Positions 31,566 through 41,323 of a stretch of DNA of 47,009 nt are shown here, in pieces; the stretch's first letter is position 1; each line of letters begins with the position of its first letter. Both the position numbers and the translations under genes were made by a program. The notes beneath the pieces are model-generated. The model made no database searches. It had not been told where the DNA came from and was given only the letters and a program-made list of their open reading frames with translations. The DNA comes from Draconibacterium sp. (GTDB taxonomy: Bacteria; Bacteroidota; Bacteroidia; Bacteroidales; Prolixibacteraceae), in NCBI GenBank assembly GCA_016705335.1, contig JADIYN010000057.1, positions 1 to 47,009 on the forward strand, read 5' to 3'.

Positions 31566-34500
31566 ATGGTTATGAAATATAAATATTCATTAAAAAATAT
31601 AACAAGACATATATTTGTCTTTTTCATATCGGCACTTGTTTTTTGTACTTTTTCTGTTGCTACAGCACAAAACGCTCATAAAGTTACAGGGAAAGTTACA
31701 TCTGCATCCGATGGAAGTGAACTACCTGGCTTAAGTGTGGTGGTAAAAGGAACTGTAAGAGGAACAGTTTCCGATATCAATGGAAATTATTCGATTGAAG
31801 TTGATGATGATAATGCTACTCTCCTGTTCTCATTTATTGGTTTTACTCCTCAGGAAGTTGCAGTGAATGGAAGAAGTATCATTGATGTTTCAATGGAAGA
31901 AAGCATTGAATCTCTGGATGAAGTTGTTGTTACGGCACTGGGTATCAGACGGGAGGAAAAGTCCTTGGGATTCTCTGTAGGTAAAGTAAGTGGAGAGGAA
32001 CTTACCAGGGTTGCCCAGGAAAATGTTCTTAATTCGATGGCCGGTAAAGTTTCCGGGGTAACCATAAATTCCACCGGAGGCACGGGTTCTACTGTAAGTA
32101 TGATTATCAGGGGTGCAACGTCAATGACAACCGATAACCAGCCGCTTTTTGTGGTTGATGGTATTCCTATGGCGAATACGGTTAATAATGTCGGTGGTTT
32201 TGGTTCTGACAACAAAGTTGACTACGGAAATGGAATTGCTGACCTTGACCCTGAATCAATAGAAAATGTTACTATTCTTAAAGGGCCGAGTGCTGCTGCT
32301 TTGTACGGAACACGTGCCGGTAATGGTGTTGTTCTGATTACAACAAAAAGAGCTAAAAAAGGAGAAGGAATGAAAGTGTCTGTAACTTCAAATACAGTTT
32401 TTGATATTCCATCCCGATTTTTGAGTGTTCAATCCCGATTCTCTACCGGATTTTTCTCTTTTAGGCCTGAAGATGTAGGTGGTGGAATATTACCGGAAAT
32501 AGATCCAATCCAGGGCGTTGGCTCCGGTCCTGAAAATGACAAAGGTTACTGGGCTGTTCAATGGAATGCTCCTCTTGATGCAAATGGTGTTCCCATTCCT
32601 ACCGAAGTTGTTTCATATCCAAACAACATAAATGATTTTTTAAATGATTATGCATTTACCACCAATAACAGTGCGTCAATTTCAAACGGCAATGCTACAA
32701 CAAACTACAGATTGGATGTAACTAATATGACTCATGGCGGATTAATTCCCAATTCCGACCTCAATAAAAACAGTTTTTCTTTATCAGCATCATCAAAAGT
32801 GCGTGATAACTTTACTATTAGTACAGATATTAACTTCAACAATACCTGGGCTGATAACAGGCCTGCTTCCAACCGCGGAGCAAATCCTTTACAATGGGCT
32901 TATTCAACTCCAACAAATATTGATATCAATAAATTAAGGGATTACGGACCGGAAAATAATTACAGAAGAGTTTCTGAAAACCACGAGAATCCATATTATC
33001 TGGCTTACGAGGTAAACAACAGTTTTAACAGGTACAGGGTTTATGGAAACATTGTTGCCAACTGGGAAATTTCGCCAAACTTTAATCTTATGGGACGTTT
33101 CACATTGAACAAAACAGATGAAGTTCGCGAATCGAAAATTGGTCCCGGATATTCTCAGGAGCCAAACAATGGCGCTTATGGTATTGCCAACAGTAATGGT
33201 CTTGAACGAAACATGGATATTTTGGGAACTTATAAAAAAGACTTTGAAGATTTTACTGTTTCGGTTTCTGCAGGAGGAAATGTTTTGTACTCCAAAGCCT
33301 CAAGTATAAGTAATTCTTCTAAATCAGGTTCAGGACTAATTGTACCTGGTGTATATACCATTCAAAATATAAGTTCAGGTGCATTAGACTACAACAACGG
33401 AAGGAGCCAGAAAGGCATCAACAGTGTTTATGGAATGGCAAACCTTAGCTGGAAAGAAATTGCCTACCTTGATGTTACGGCAAGAAATGACTGGTCGAGC
33501 ACACTTCCGGCTGAAAACCGTTCTTATTTCTATCCATCAGCTTCATTGAGTTTAATGATTAACCAGTTTATCAGCATGGGTGATAATGTTGACATGTTTA
33601 AAATCAGAGGAGGTTTGGCACAGGTTGGAAATGACACTTCACCTTATCAGTTATTGAGTACTTACGGAGATGCTGGTCAGTGGGGAGATGCTATCAGGTT
33701 AGGAAAAAGCGGAACAGTTCTTAGTCCGAACCTTTTACCTGAAGAATCAACTTCTTTTGAAATTGGTGCCGATATCAAAATGTTTGCGAACCGTCTACGT
33801 TTTGAAGGTACATATTACTCAGTTGACAATAAAAATCAGATATTACAGGTTCAACTCCCGGCATCAACCGGTTTTAGCTCTACGCTCATAAATGCAGGTT
33901 TACTTCAAAGTAAAGGGTGGGAATTTTTGGTAGGATTTACACCAGTTAAAACCCAGGATTGGACATGGGATGTTGACATTAACTTCACAAAAAATGAAAC
34001 AACTTTACTGGAACTTTCTGAAGGATTATCTTCAATTCAATTCTGGGATGAAGCCAAAGTTAGAAACGTTGGTTATGTAAAAAGTGACGACGAAAATGGA
34101 CCAAATGGAATTCAGGACGGACTTGTTGGAAATTTATATTCAAGAAAGATAAACAGGGTGAAGGATGAAAGTTCTCCTTATTATAACTATCCTATATTAG
34201 GCAGTGGACTTGACGCAGAATGGGAAGGTGAGGATGAATATTCAAAAGTCGGAAATTACAATCCTGATTTTATTATGGGATTACAGTCATCTCTGTCATA
34301 TAAAAATTTCACATTAAATATGACTTTCGACTGGAGATCGGGCGGTCAATATGTTTCACAAACCTCGCACTACTTTTCAGAGGATGTGATTTCACAGGTT
34401 TGGCTGGACGAGTTGGTTCATCCTGGAAATCTGGGAGGAGCGCCAAGTCAGGCTCTTCGTGACTGGGTAGTTGCCAACGCCGATGAATTGATCTTTGCAA

Positions 34501-34988
34501 ATGAACCAAGACCAATCGGAGGACCAACGCCCGAATACGGCGGATTCCCTGAAAGTTTCAGCGGTTTTACAGTTTATGACGGTACGTTTGCAGCAGGTGT
34601 TATGGGACATTATGATGATAACGGAAAATTCATTCTTGAACATGAGAACCTTGGTAATGAAGGAACCATTTTCCTGCCTTATGTAGTGAGTAATCCCTGG
34701 GATCTGGGAGAATCAAAACTTTTTGATGCTGACTATATAAAGCTTAGAGAGATTGCATTAAGTTACAGATTACCCGCCAGAATCTCACAAAAATGGGGAT
34801 TGGAGGATGTTAACTTCTCTGTTTACAGCCGTAATATCATGTTATGGACAAAAGATTCAAAATTAGGAGTAGATCCTGAAAGAGCGTACCAGGCTGAAAG
34901 TGATGGTAAGTTTAAACAAGGGGTTGAAAGATATAACGTTGAACCATGGGTTGTACCTGTTGGATTTAAAGTTGGCTTTACATTTTAA
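31566..34988 (+). CDS. SusC/RagA-family TonB-dependent receptor (intact)
   Basis: This 1,140-residue protein has a signal peptide ending VATAQN (about residue 35). A carboxypeptidase-regulatory-like domain ('LPGLSVVVKGTVRGTVSDINGNYSI') precedes the plug with DEVVVTALGIRREEKSLG and 'LFVVDGIPMANT'. The 22-strand barrel ends 'VGFKVGFTF' with a terminal Phe. It forms the import channel of the second SusC/D pair. Unlike the first SusC it has no frame breaks. It is transcribed with the PKD lipoprotein before it and the SusD gene 19 bases after it. The plug and linker sequences of the two SusC proteins are similar (both 'VVVTALGI.RE.KSLG.SV'), suggesting related substrates or a duplication. Confidence 0.95.
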   Translation: MVMKYKYSLKNITRHIFVFFISALVFCTFSVATAQNAHKVTGKVTSASDGSELPGLSVVVKGTVRGTVSDINGNYSIEVDDDNATLLFSFIGFTPQEVAVNGRSIIDVSMEESIESLDEVVVTALGIRREEKSLGFSVGKVSGEELTRVAQENVLNSMAGKVSGVTINSTGGTGSTVSMIIRGATSMTTDNQPLFVVDGIPMANTVNNVGGFGSDNKVDYGNGIADLDPESIENVTILKGPSAAALYGTRAGNGVVLITTKRAKKGEGMKVSVTSNTVFDIPSRFLSVQSRFSTGFFSFRPEDVGGGILPEIDPIQGVGSGPENDKGYWAVQWNAPLDANGVPIPTEVVSYPNNINDFLNDYAFTTNNSASISNGNATTNYRLDVTNMTHGGLIPNSDLNKNSFSLSASSKVRDNFTISTDINFNNTWADNRPASNRGANPLQWAYSTPTNIDINKLRDYGPENNYRRVSENHENPYYLAYEVNNSFNRYRVYGNIVANWEISPNFNLMGRFTLNKTDEVRESKIGPGYSQEPNNGAYGIANSNGLERNMDILGTYKKDFEDFTVSVSAGGNVLYSKASSISNSSKSGSGLIVPGVYTIQNISSGALDYNNGRSQKGINSVYGMANLSWKEIAYLDVTARNDWSSTLPAENRSYFYPSASLSLMINQFISMGDNVDMFKIRGGLAQVGNDTSPYQLLSTYGDAGQWGDAIRLGKSGTVLSPNLLPEESTSFEIGADIKMFANRLRFEGTYYSVDNKNQILQVQLPASTGFSSTLINAGLLQSKGWEFLVGFTPVKTQDWTWDVDINFTKNETTLLELSEGLSSIQFWDEAKVRNVGYVKSDDENGPNGIQDGLVGNLYSRKINRVKDESSPYYNYPILGSGLDAEWEGEDEYSKVGNYNPDFIMGLQSSLSYKNFTLNMTFDWRSGGQYVSQTSHYFSEDVISQVWLDELVHPGNLGGAPSQALRDWVVANADELIFANEPRPIGGPTPEYGGFPESFSGFTVYDGTFAAGVMGHYDDNGKFILEHENLGNEGTIFLPYVVSNPWDLGESKLFDADYIKLREIALSYRLPARISQKWGLEDVNFSVYSRNIMLWTKDSKLGVDPERAYQAESDGKFKQGVERYNVEPWVVPVGFKVGFTF

Positions 34989-35007
34989 CAACTAAAAATT
35001 TAAAATC

Positions 35008-36660
35008 ATGAATAGAATAAAAAATAGCTTCATAATAGCATTGACTTTAGTTATTACTTTAGTAATATCATGTAAAGATCTGGATGAATTAAACATTAAT
35101 CCAAATGGTGTGGATCCCGAAAGTGCCGACCTGAACTTATTGTTACCTACTGTAATTACGGGTATTGGGCAATCAGTAGTTTCTTTAGGATTCGGTGATA
35201 TTGCAGGTGTGATGCAACATACACAATACGACGGATGGTCGAGCGGACATAACGATTACGACTGGAATATCAACAGCCAGAGTTGGTCGGGTTATTACGG
35301 TATCCTTAGAAACAACGACGAATTTTACAAAAAAGCGGTAAAGGGTGAGTATGAGTTTCATCAGGGAATTGCGTTGGTAATGAAAGCTTATACTTTCGGA
35401 CTAATTGCCGATTTATGGGGAGATGCGCCATATTCAGAAGCATTAAGGGTTGAAGAAGGTGCTGAGTATTTAAAACCAAAATATGATTCTCAAAAGGATA
35501 TTTATACAGCAATTCTTGCCGATCTTGAAACGGCAAACACGTTGCTGTCAAAAGGTGCCGATTCGTATTCAAATATTAATGCAACCCAGGATTTATTGTA
35601 TCACGGCGATGTTTTAAAATGGAGAAAATTTGCCAATTCTCTTGCACTCAGGTATTATATGAGGTTATCGGTAAAAGAATCTGCATTCGCACAACAGGGA
35701 ATTCAAAAAATTACTTCAAGTCCTGAAACATATCCGTTAATTACAAATGCGTCAGATGATGCAAATGTTGGATATATTGGTAATTCTCCTTCCGATTCGT
35801 GGCCCACAACTATGGAATTCGATCCTGACCCAAGTGGATCTTATATGAGAGTCAAATTATGCTCTACACTTGTTGATGCACTTCAGGAATTAAATGATCC
35901 GAGACTGGGAGTCTGGGCCGATAAAATAGAAATTCCTTTGGTTTTGGCTACTGGTACTGATATCGATTATATTGAAGATGGGAAAAGATATGTTTCCCAG
36001 GATATTATTGATGAATATGTAGCTGCCTGGAATGTAGGTATTGATTTCGATCCTGATTTTGTTGGTATTCCACCTTCTGTTTTTGCAGCTCCGCAATACA
36101 ATTTAAATCCGAATCTGGAACAGGGAGTTTATAATCCGCATGCTTCTCAATTAAACAGCATGTATAAGCAAAGTTCAGGTCCGCTGTTGTTAATGAGAAT
36201 TTTTTCTGCTGCTGAAGTTCATTTCATTTTGGCTGAAGCTGCTTTAAAAGGATGGGCGTCCGGAAGTCCTGAAGCTCATTATGCCGAAGGAATTAAACAA
36301 TCATTTAACGCCTGGGGTGTTGGAAGTGCTTTTGATAGTTACATCGGTGGAGCACCATATTCAGGGCTCGAAAGTATTATTCAGCAAAAATGGATAGCTA
36401 GCTGGAGTTCTGCTGCCGAAGCCTGGTTCGATTACAGAAGAACTGGTTTACCAGATCTGCAAACCGGAGAATCTGCAAAAAGAGTAAAATTGCCGCTGCG
36501 TTTCTATTATCACAACACTGATGAGATTTCAAGAAATACAATAAATGCAAATGCTGCAATAGAAAAACTGGAAGCTACCCCATATCTTGGTAACGACCAG
36601 ACTAAAAACAGCGCCTGGTCGAAAACATGGCTGTTGCAGGGAACAAATAAACCTTATTAG
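35008..36660 (+). CDS. SusD/RagB-family nutrient-binding outer-membrane lipoprotein (SusD-like_2 type)
   Basis: This intact 550-residue protein has a lipobox LVISC (Cys22) followed by 'KDLDELNINPNGVDPESADLN', the usual start of this group. It continues with 'IADLWGDAPYSEALRVEEG', 'DVLKWRKFANSLALRYYMRLS', 'FSAAEVHFILAEAALKGWASG' and 'WSSAAEAWFDYRRTGLPDL'. It pairs with the SusC just upstream. A strong terminator follows, so the PKD-SusC-SusD genes form one unit. The ligand is unknown. Confidence 0.95.
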   Translation: MNRIKNSFIIALTLVITLVISCKDLDELNINPNGVDPESADLNLLLPTVITGIGQSVVSLGFGDIAGVMQHTQYDGWSSGHNDYDWNINSQSWSGYYGILRNNDEFYKKAVKGEYEFHQGIALVMKAYTFGLIADLWGDAPYSEALRVEEGAEYLKPKYDSQKDIYTAILADLETANTLLSKGADSYSNINATQDLLYHGDVLKWRKFANSLALRYYMRLSVKESAFAQQGIQKITSSPETYPLITNASDDANVGYIGNSPSDSWPTTMEFDPDPSGSYMRVKLCSTLVDALQELNDPRLGVWADKIEIPLVLATGTDIDYIEDGKRYVSQDIIDEYVAAWNVGIDFDPDFVGIPPSVFAAPQYNLNPNLEQGVYNPHASQLNSMYKQSSGPLLLMRIFSAAEVHFILAEAALKGWASGSPEAHYAEGIKQSFNAWGVGSAFDSYIGGAPYSGLESIIQQKWIASWSSAAEAWFDYRRTGLPDLQTGESAKRVKLPLRFYYHNTDEISRNTINANAAIEKLEATPYLGNDQTKNSAWSKTWLLQGTNKPY

Positions 36661-36680
36661 GCTATTTCATCCCATATGTC

Positions 36681-36725
36681 AAAATAAGCAGGCAAATAAA
36701 AAAAGTGTCTGCTTATTTTTGTTTT
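36681..36725 (+). terminator. Rho-independent terminator after the second SusD gene
   Basis: An 11-bp perfect stem (AAAATAAGCAG with CTGCTTATTTT) encloses a 17-base loop, with a T-rich tail reading into TTTTTGTTTT. It starts 20 bases after the SusD stop. Confidence 0.85.
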
Positions 36726-36761
36726 CACAATTCAAACAAATAACAATTTATATTTTACAAA

Positions 36762-38138
36762 ATGAGAAAAACATCTTTCAGATTTCTACTCTTTATTTTT
36801 GCTTTGTCGGTCTTTTTCGCTTGTCAGCCAAAACCCGAAGCCAAAAAAGTTACTCCCGAAAATGCTTTGCAATCCTATCTCGACAATGGCGATGATTCAT
36901 TTAAATGGGAAGTTCAGGATTCAACAAAAACAGATGGGGCAAGAATTTATCGCCTCCAGGTCACATCACAAACATGGCGTGATACAGTCTGGAACCACGA
37001 ACTCACAGTAATAGTTCCCGATGAAATTGGTTACAACGACGGTTTACTGTTTATAACGGGGGGAGCTGTTACAAAAGGAAAACCAAATACGCACAAATGG
37101 GATAAGGAAGAAATTGTGGCATTGACAGATGTTGCAAAAATAAACAAAGCCGTGGTTTCAATTATCTGGCAGATACCGAACCAGCCACTTTATAATGGGC
37201 TTACCGAAGATGAACTGATTTCTATGACACTCCATAGTTTTCAAAATGATAGCGATTACACCTGGCCGCTGCTTTTCCCAATGACAAAAAGCGCTATTAA
37301 AGCGATGGATGCTATTCAGGAATTTTCGTCAAAATCTTTAAACTCGAAAGTAAATCAGTTTGTAGTTACACGCGCTTCAAAACGTGGCTGGACAACCTGG
37401 CTGACCGGGGCGCACGACAATCGTGTAAAAGCAATCGCACCAATGGTTATCGATATGCTGAACTGGGACTTAAATATAGAATACCACAAAGTAACCTGGG
37501 GCGATTACAGTATCCAGATTGAAGACTATGTAAAACTGGGTATTGCACAACAGGCAAATACACCTGAAGGACAGAAAGTGGCAAAAATGGTTGACCCATA
37601 TTCATACCGCTCAATGCTTACAATGCCTAAAATGTTGTTTATGGGAACAAACGACGAATACTGGCCTGTTGATGCAGTAAAAAACTATATCGACAGTATT
37701 CCGGGCGACAACCACATTTGCTACACACCCAATGCCGGACATGATTTGGGCGACAGGCAAACTTACCTTGCAGGCTTGAGCGCTTTTTTCGGAACAGCAA
37801 TCACAAACGGTACTATTCCAAAATGCGTGTATTCAATTTCCGAAGAAAACGGTAAAATATTATTGAAAATGGAGGCTACTGCTGATTTACTTGAAGATGC
37901 AATTTTATGGAGCGCAACTTCTCCCGACCGCGAATTCAGGGATAAATTATGGAGCAGTGTGAGTCTTGGAAAATCGAATGTGAGTGAATTCACACAGGAA
38001 ATTGATTATCCTGAAACCGGGTACAAAGCATTTTATATCGATTTGAAATATAAAGCACCAATTTCAGGCGATTTTACACAAAGCACCCGCATGTTCCTCA
38101 CAAGCAGTGAAAAAGTTTTGGTGAACCGCGGGGAATAG
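36762..38138 (+). CDS. PhoPQ-activated pathogenicity-related (PqaA-like) alpha/beta-hydrolase lipoprotein
   Basis: This intact 458-residue protein has a lipobox VFFAC (Cys21). It continues 'VTPENALQSYLDNGDDSFKWEVQDS', then 'W.HELTVIVPDEI', the conserved opening of the PqaA family. 'VTRASKRGWTTWLTGAHD' carries the nucleophile Ser (A-S-K-R-G), 'LFMGTNDEYW' the Asp and 'NAGHDLGD' the His. An additional Fn3-like C-terminal part follows ('AILWSATSPDREFRD'). The biochemical role of this family is not established; the fold predicts esterase or peptidase chemistry. It starts about 35 bases after the SusD terminator and may be transcribed separately. Confidence 0.85.
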   Translation: MRKTSFRFLLFIFALSVFFACQPKPEAKKVTPENALQSYLDNGDDSFKWEVQDSTKTDGARIYRLQVTSQTWRDTVWNHELTVIVPDEIGYNDGLLFITGGAVTKGKPNTHKWDKEEIVALTDVAKINKAVVSIIWQIPNQPLYNGLTEDELISMTLHSFQNDSDYTWPLLFPMTKSAIKAMDAIQEFSSKSLNSKVNQFVVTRASKRGWTTWLTGAHDNRVKAIAPMVIDMLNWDLNIEYHKVTWGDYSIQIEDYVKLGIAQQANTPEGQKVAKMVDPYSYRSMLTMPKMLFMGTNDEYWPVDAVKNYIDSIPGDNHICYTPNAGHDLGDRQTYLAGLSAFFGTAITNGTIPKCVYSISEENGKILLKMEATADLLEDAILWSATSPDREFRDKLWSSVSLGKSNVSEFTQEIDYPETGYKAFYIDLKYKAPISGDFTQSTRMFLTSSEKVLVNRGE

Positions 38139-38183
38139 ATAAATTGATAGCGGACCGGTGACAATAAATTAACAACAGAAAGA

Positions 38184-38275
38184 ATACCGAAGGTATGTTA
38201 TCATTATAGAAGATAAATGTACAGAAAAGTGTAAACACCGAAGGTGTGACAAAATTATGTCACCACTAATGTGGT
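38184..38275. repeat. Cluster of small hairpins with GAA triloops
   Basis: ATACC-GAA-GGTAT (38184-38196) and ACACC-GAA-GGTGT (38235-38247) share the CC-GAA-GG apex with different stems. GTGACA...TGTCAC (38246-38263) and ACCAC-TAAT-GTGGT (38262-38275) follow. They lie between the PqaA-like and ceramidase-like genes. C(GAA)G mini-hairpins are known to be unusually stable in DNA. The biological role is unknown. Confidence 0.55.
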
Positions 38276-38395
38276 TTTAATTTCTGATAAAATTTATGCT
38301 ATAATAATAGCAAACCTTGGGGTTTTAAAGAAAAAATTAGAAAACTAAATGAGACCAAAATTGGTTATAATAAAAGGTCAAGATATTCAATAAAA

Positions 38396-39786
38396 ATGAA
38401 AATATTAAAAAGGATTGGAATTACCCTCGGCATAATTACGGCGTTGCTTGTTGTAGTTTACTTTTTAACAACCGGGCCGGTGGTAAACATTCCTTATTTT
38501 GAATCAGCATATTTTAAAAAGAGTTGTGCTGAGATCGACAGCCTGAAAAACAGTGCAACACCCGCACAGGGAAAACTCTTCGCAGGATTCTCTAAAGTCA
38601 GCATCACCCCCACCCTGAAAAGCGACAAAGATGATATTACAACAGGTAAATTTATACAACTGCCACTTGCCGGTTTTGGCGCTCGAAAAGGTGCACCCGC
38701 AACCGGCATCCACGACAGTATTTTTGTAAAGGCAGTCGCACTGAAAGTTGATAACACTTTAGCCGTTTTCATTGGCGCCGATTTGCTGATAATGCCGCCA
38801 AATATAACCGATTCGGTAATGGTTTATTTGGCTGAAAAAGGATTTATTCGCAATCAGATATACTTTTCGGCAACCCACACACATTCAAGTCTTGGTGGCT
38901 GGGGCCCCGGTTTTATGGGAAAACAATTTGCAGGTAATGAAAACATAAAACTCGAAAAATGGCTTGTTCAACAAATTTCAAATGCCGTTTTAAAAGCAGT
39001 CGCTGATCTGCAACCTTCAACTATTGCAACAGGTGATTTTGATGCTGCTGCTTACACACGCAACCGGCTGGTTGGTGAATTGGGAACTACAAACGATGAT
39101 TTCAGCTACATTTTTATTCAGCAACAAGAAGGGAAAAAAGCAGTTATTGGTTCATTTGCAGCCCACTCAACCTGTATGGGAAGCAAAAATATGGAAATCA
39201 GCGGCGACTACCCGGGTTACTGGCAACGTAGAATGGAAACAACTTTTGATTATGCCATTTTTATGGCCGGATCGGTGGGAAGCCAAACCCATGTTGGCAA
39301 AGGCGAGGGTTTTGAAAACCGCGTTTCATTGGCGAATCTCTTGCCGACAGTACAATTGTTCATCTCGCAAATATTGCAAGTACAGATTCTGTTTTAATGG
39401 CTGCAGCAACTATAAATCTGAACTTACCCGATTATCATTTCAGGATTTCAACAACACGAAACCTTTCAACCGGAGTAACAAAGAAATTAATGCCGCTACC
39501 CGAAAATGCAGTTTTACAGGCAATCAGGCTTGGAAATATGGTTTGGGTTACAACTCCCTGCGATTTCAGTGGCGAATATGCACTTCAGCTAAAAAACAGG
39601 TTGGCAGTTAAAGGTTTTGATGCCAACGTTACAAGTTTCAATGGCAGTTATGTTGGGTATATTATTCCTGGCCGCTATTTTTATCTCGATGAATATGAAC
39701 CTAAAACAATGGGATTTTTCGGCCCCGCAATGGGCGATTACACTTTCGATTTAATCAACCAAATGACAAATATTCTAATTAATTAA
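38396..39786 (+). CDS. Neutral/alkaline ceramidase-like hydrolase (one frameshift)
   Basis: The protein is about 463 residues after joining. An N-terminal membrane anchor (residues 6-25) is followed by 'LFAGFSKVSITPTL', 'LPLAGFGARKGAPATGIHDSIFVKAVAL', 'VFIGADLLIMPP', 'IYFSATHTHSSLGGWG' (zinc-binding His-Thr-His) and 'GSFAAHSTCMGSKNMEISGDYPGYWQR'. These are landmarks of the ceramidase N-terminal zinc-hydrolase family. The frame breaks between about 39330 and 39397. The other frame reads 'GESLADSTIVHLANIASTDSVL' and then the C-terminal part ending 'FDLINQMTNILIN'. Members of this fold cleave amides such as ceramide, but many in glycan loci have unknown substrates, so a lipid substrate is only inferred. 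It is shorter than classical ceramidases (about 650-700 residues), lacking their C-terminal domain. Confidence 0.75.
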
Positions 39787-39828
39787 AAATTAGAAATAAG
39801 AAATTAAAAATTAAAGACTTAAAAGATA

Positions 39829-39900
39829 ATGTCGTTTGCAAACAAAATTCTTAATGCACTCAATTTGATCAACCGAATGACAAAAGTTTTGATAAAATAA
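39829..39900 (+). pseudogene. Possible duplicated tail of the ceramidase-like gene
   Basis: Directly after the ceramidase-like gene a second short frame ends 'NLINRMTKVLIK-stop' (39861-39900). It matches the true C-terminus 'DLINQMTNILIN-stop' (39748-39786) at most positions. No start or upstream coding part is present. It may be the remnant of a deleted tandem paralogue. Confidence 0.45.
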
Positions 39901-39914
39901 CTTCGTTTAACCAA

Positions 39915-39992
39915 CGCTGACAAATCATTGGAAGCTGTCAGGTTTTTAGAGACCTGTCAGCGTGCACCCGATGTTTATCGGGGCTGACAGCG
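39915..39992. promoter_or_regulatory. Self-complementary leader or repeat with alternative pairings
   Basis: TGTCAGC-type and GCTGACA-type segments occur at 39915, 39934, 39954 and 39983. ACCTGTCAGC (39952-39961) can pair upstream with GCTGTCAGGT (39934-39943, one mismatch), or downstream with GCTGACAG (39983-39990, perfect) enclosing a CCCGAT-GTTT-ATCGGG hairpin (39967-39982). The structure lies just before the PHP gene start. It could be a dispersed palindromic repeat or a structured leader. Confidence 0.45.
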
Positions 39993-40018
39993 TTTGAAAA
40001 CATAAAAAATACAATATT

Positions 40019-41323
40019 TTGAAAAAGCTGATAAAACTTCTGAAATACCTCTTTTTTACCCTCACACTGATAATTGTAATTGTGCTCATCTGGTTTCTGG
40101 CCAAACCTGTATGGCACCATTTTGTCACATATCCCCGGCTTCAGGAAAAGGTAAGCGAATTCAAAAAACTGCGAAAAGAGCCTGCAAATATTACAAAACT
40201 GAATGTTTACAAAGGAGTGATGCACCTGCATAGCTACCTGTCGCACGACAGCGAAGGAACGCTAAACGATTTAATTCCGGCAGCAAAAAACAACGGCATC
40301 GAATTTATGTTCCTAACCGACCACCCACGTTATGACCTCGATACTTTTCCACGCGGTTACAATGGTGTTTACGATGGCGTGTTGATAGTACCCGGAAGCG
40401 AAAAACACGGATATGTTGCCTGGCCAATTGATTCCACGGTGATCGATCTGAAAACAAATCCTGATACAATTGCAAAGAATATAGTTGAAAATGGCGGGAT
40501 CGTATTTTTCTCACATACAGAAGAAAAACGAAACTGGGGAAACCCGTATTACCAGGGAATGGAGATTTACAATTTCCACACCGACACAAAAGATGAAACT
40601 TTGACGCCGCAAATCTTCAATTTTCTCGTTAATGGGGAAATACCGCATTTGGGCTTTGCGCGAAATGTTTGACGAACAAACCCGTATTCTGGCCCGCTGG
40701 GATTCATTAAACATGACACGGAAAATGGTAGGTTTTTCAGCAGTTGACACCCACGAAAACCAGAACATAAGAGCAAGATACATACAGGATGGCAGGGTTG
40801 AATGGGTTGGCCCCAACGCAAAAATCATCGATACAACAAAAGTTACAATTCTGAATAAATGGATGATTCACGAACCAGATAAAAGTGGCTGGATTTTCCG
40901 CCTGATGATTGACACCTACAACGAGGGTTTCGACTACATAACAAACTATGTTTTTGCCGATAAATTATCTGCTCAATCATTGTCTGGAAATATGAAAAAG
41001 GACATTTGTACACAGCTTTTAAAACTTGGGCGATGCCAAAGGTTTTAACTTTTACGCCATTGGAAAAGATGGCAGGTTAGCAGGAATTATGGGCGATTCA
41101 ATAAGCATCTCGAACCTGAAAACACTAAACGCTGTAACTCCCCTACCCGGCCAAGTACAGGCTGATCCGCAACGGACAAACAATAAAAACAACAGAAACC
41201 GACGGCTATCAATTTACAGTTGCCGAACCTCTTGAAAAAGGTTTTTATCGTGTTGAAGTACACGTAAACATTGGCGGCAAATATTTCCCCTGGATTTATT
41301 CGAACCCGATTTATTTGTACTAA
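40019..41323 (+). CDS. PHP-domain metal-dependent hydrolase, membrane-anchored (at least three frameshifts)
   Basis: The protein is about 435 residues after joining. The likely start is the TTG at 40019 (KKLIKLLKYLFF), unless an ATG was lost to an indel. A single membrane anchor spans residues 8-28. The PHP metal-binding motifs are 'GVMHLHSYLSHDSEGT' (His69, His71, His76, Asp77), 'FMFLTDHPR' (Asp101, His102) and 'VPGSEKHGY' (Glu). 'SAVDTHEN' follows later. Breaks lie near 40650 (restoring a junction at 'GLCARNV/REMFDEQ'), about 41010 (G and A runs near 'MKKGH') and about 41150. The final part reads 'LIRNGQTIKTTETDGYQF..AEPLEKGFYRVEVHVN..KYFPWIYSNPIYLY', a small C-terminal beta domain. PHP proteins are phosphoesterases, so it fits the phosphatase and phosphodiesterase theme of the region. 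Confidence 0.75.

Noticed and set aside
31850..32215. Minus-strand open frame inside the second SusC gene
   Set aside because: Antisense shadow of an intact, well-supported SusC plug domain.
38396..39786. Confident call of a true ceramidase
   Set aside because: The fold motifs are clear, but the protein is shorter than classical ceramidases and the locus context is glycan uptake, so only a ceramidase-like label is supported.
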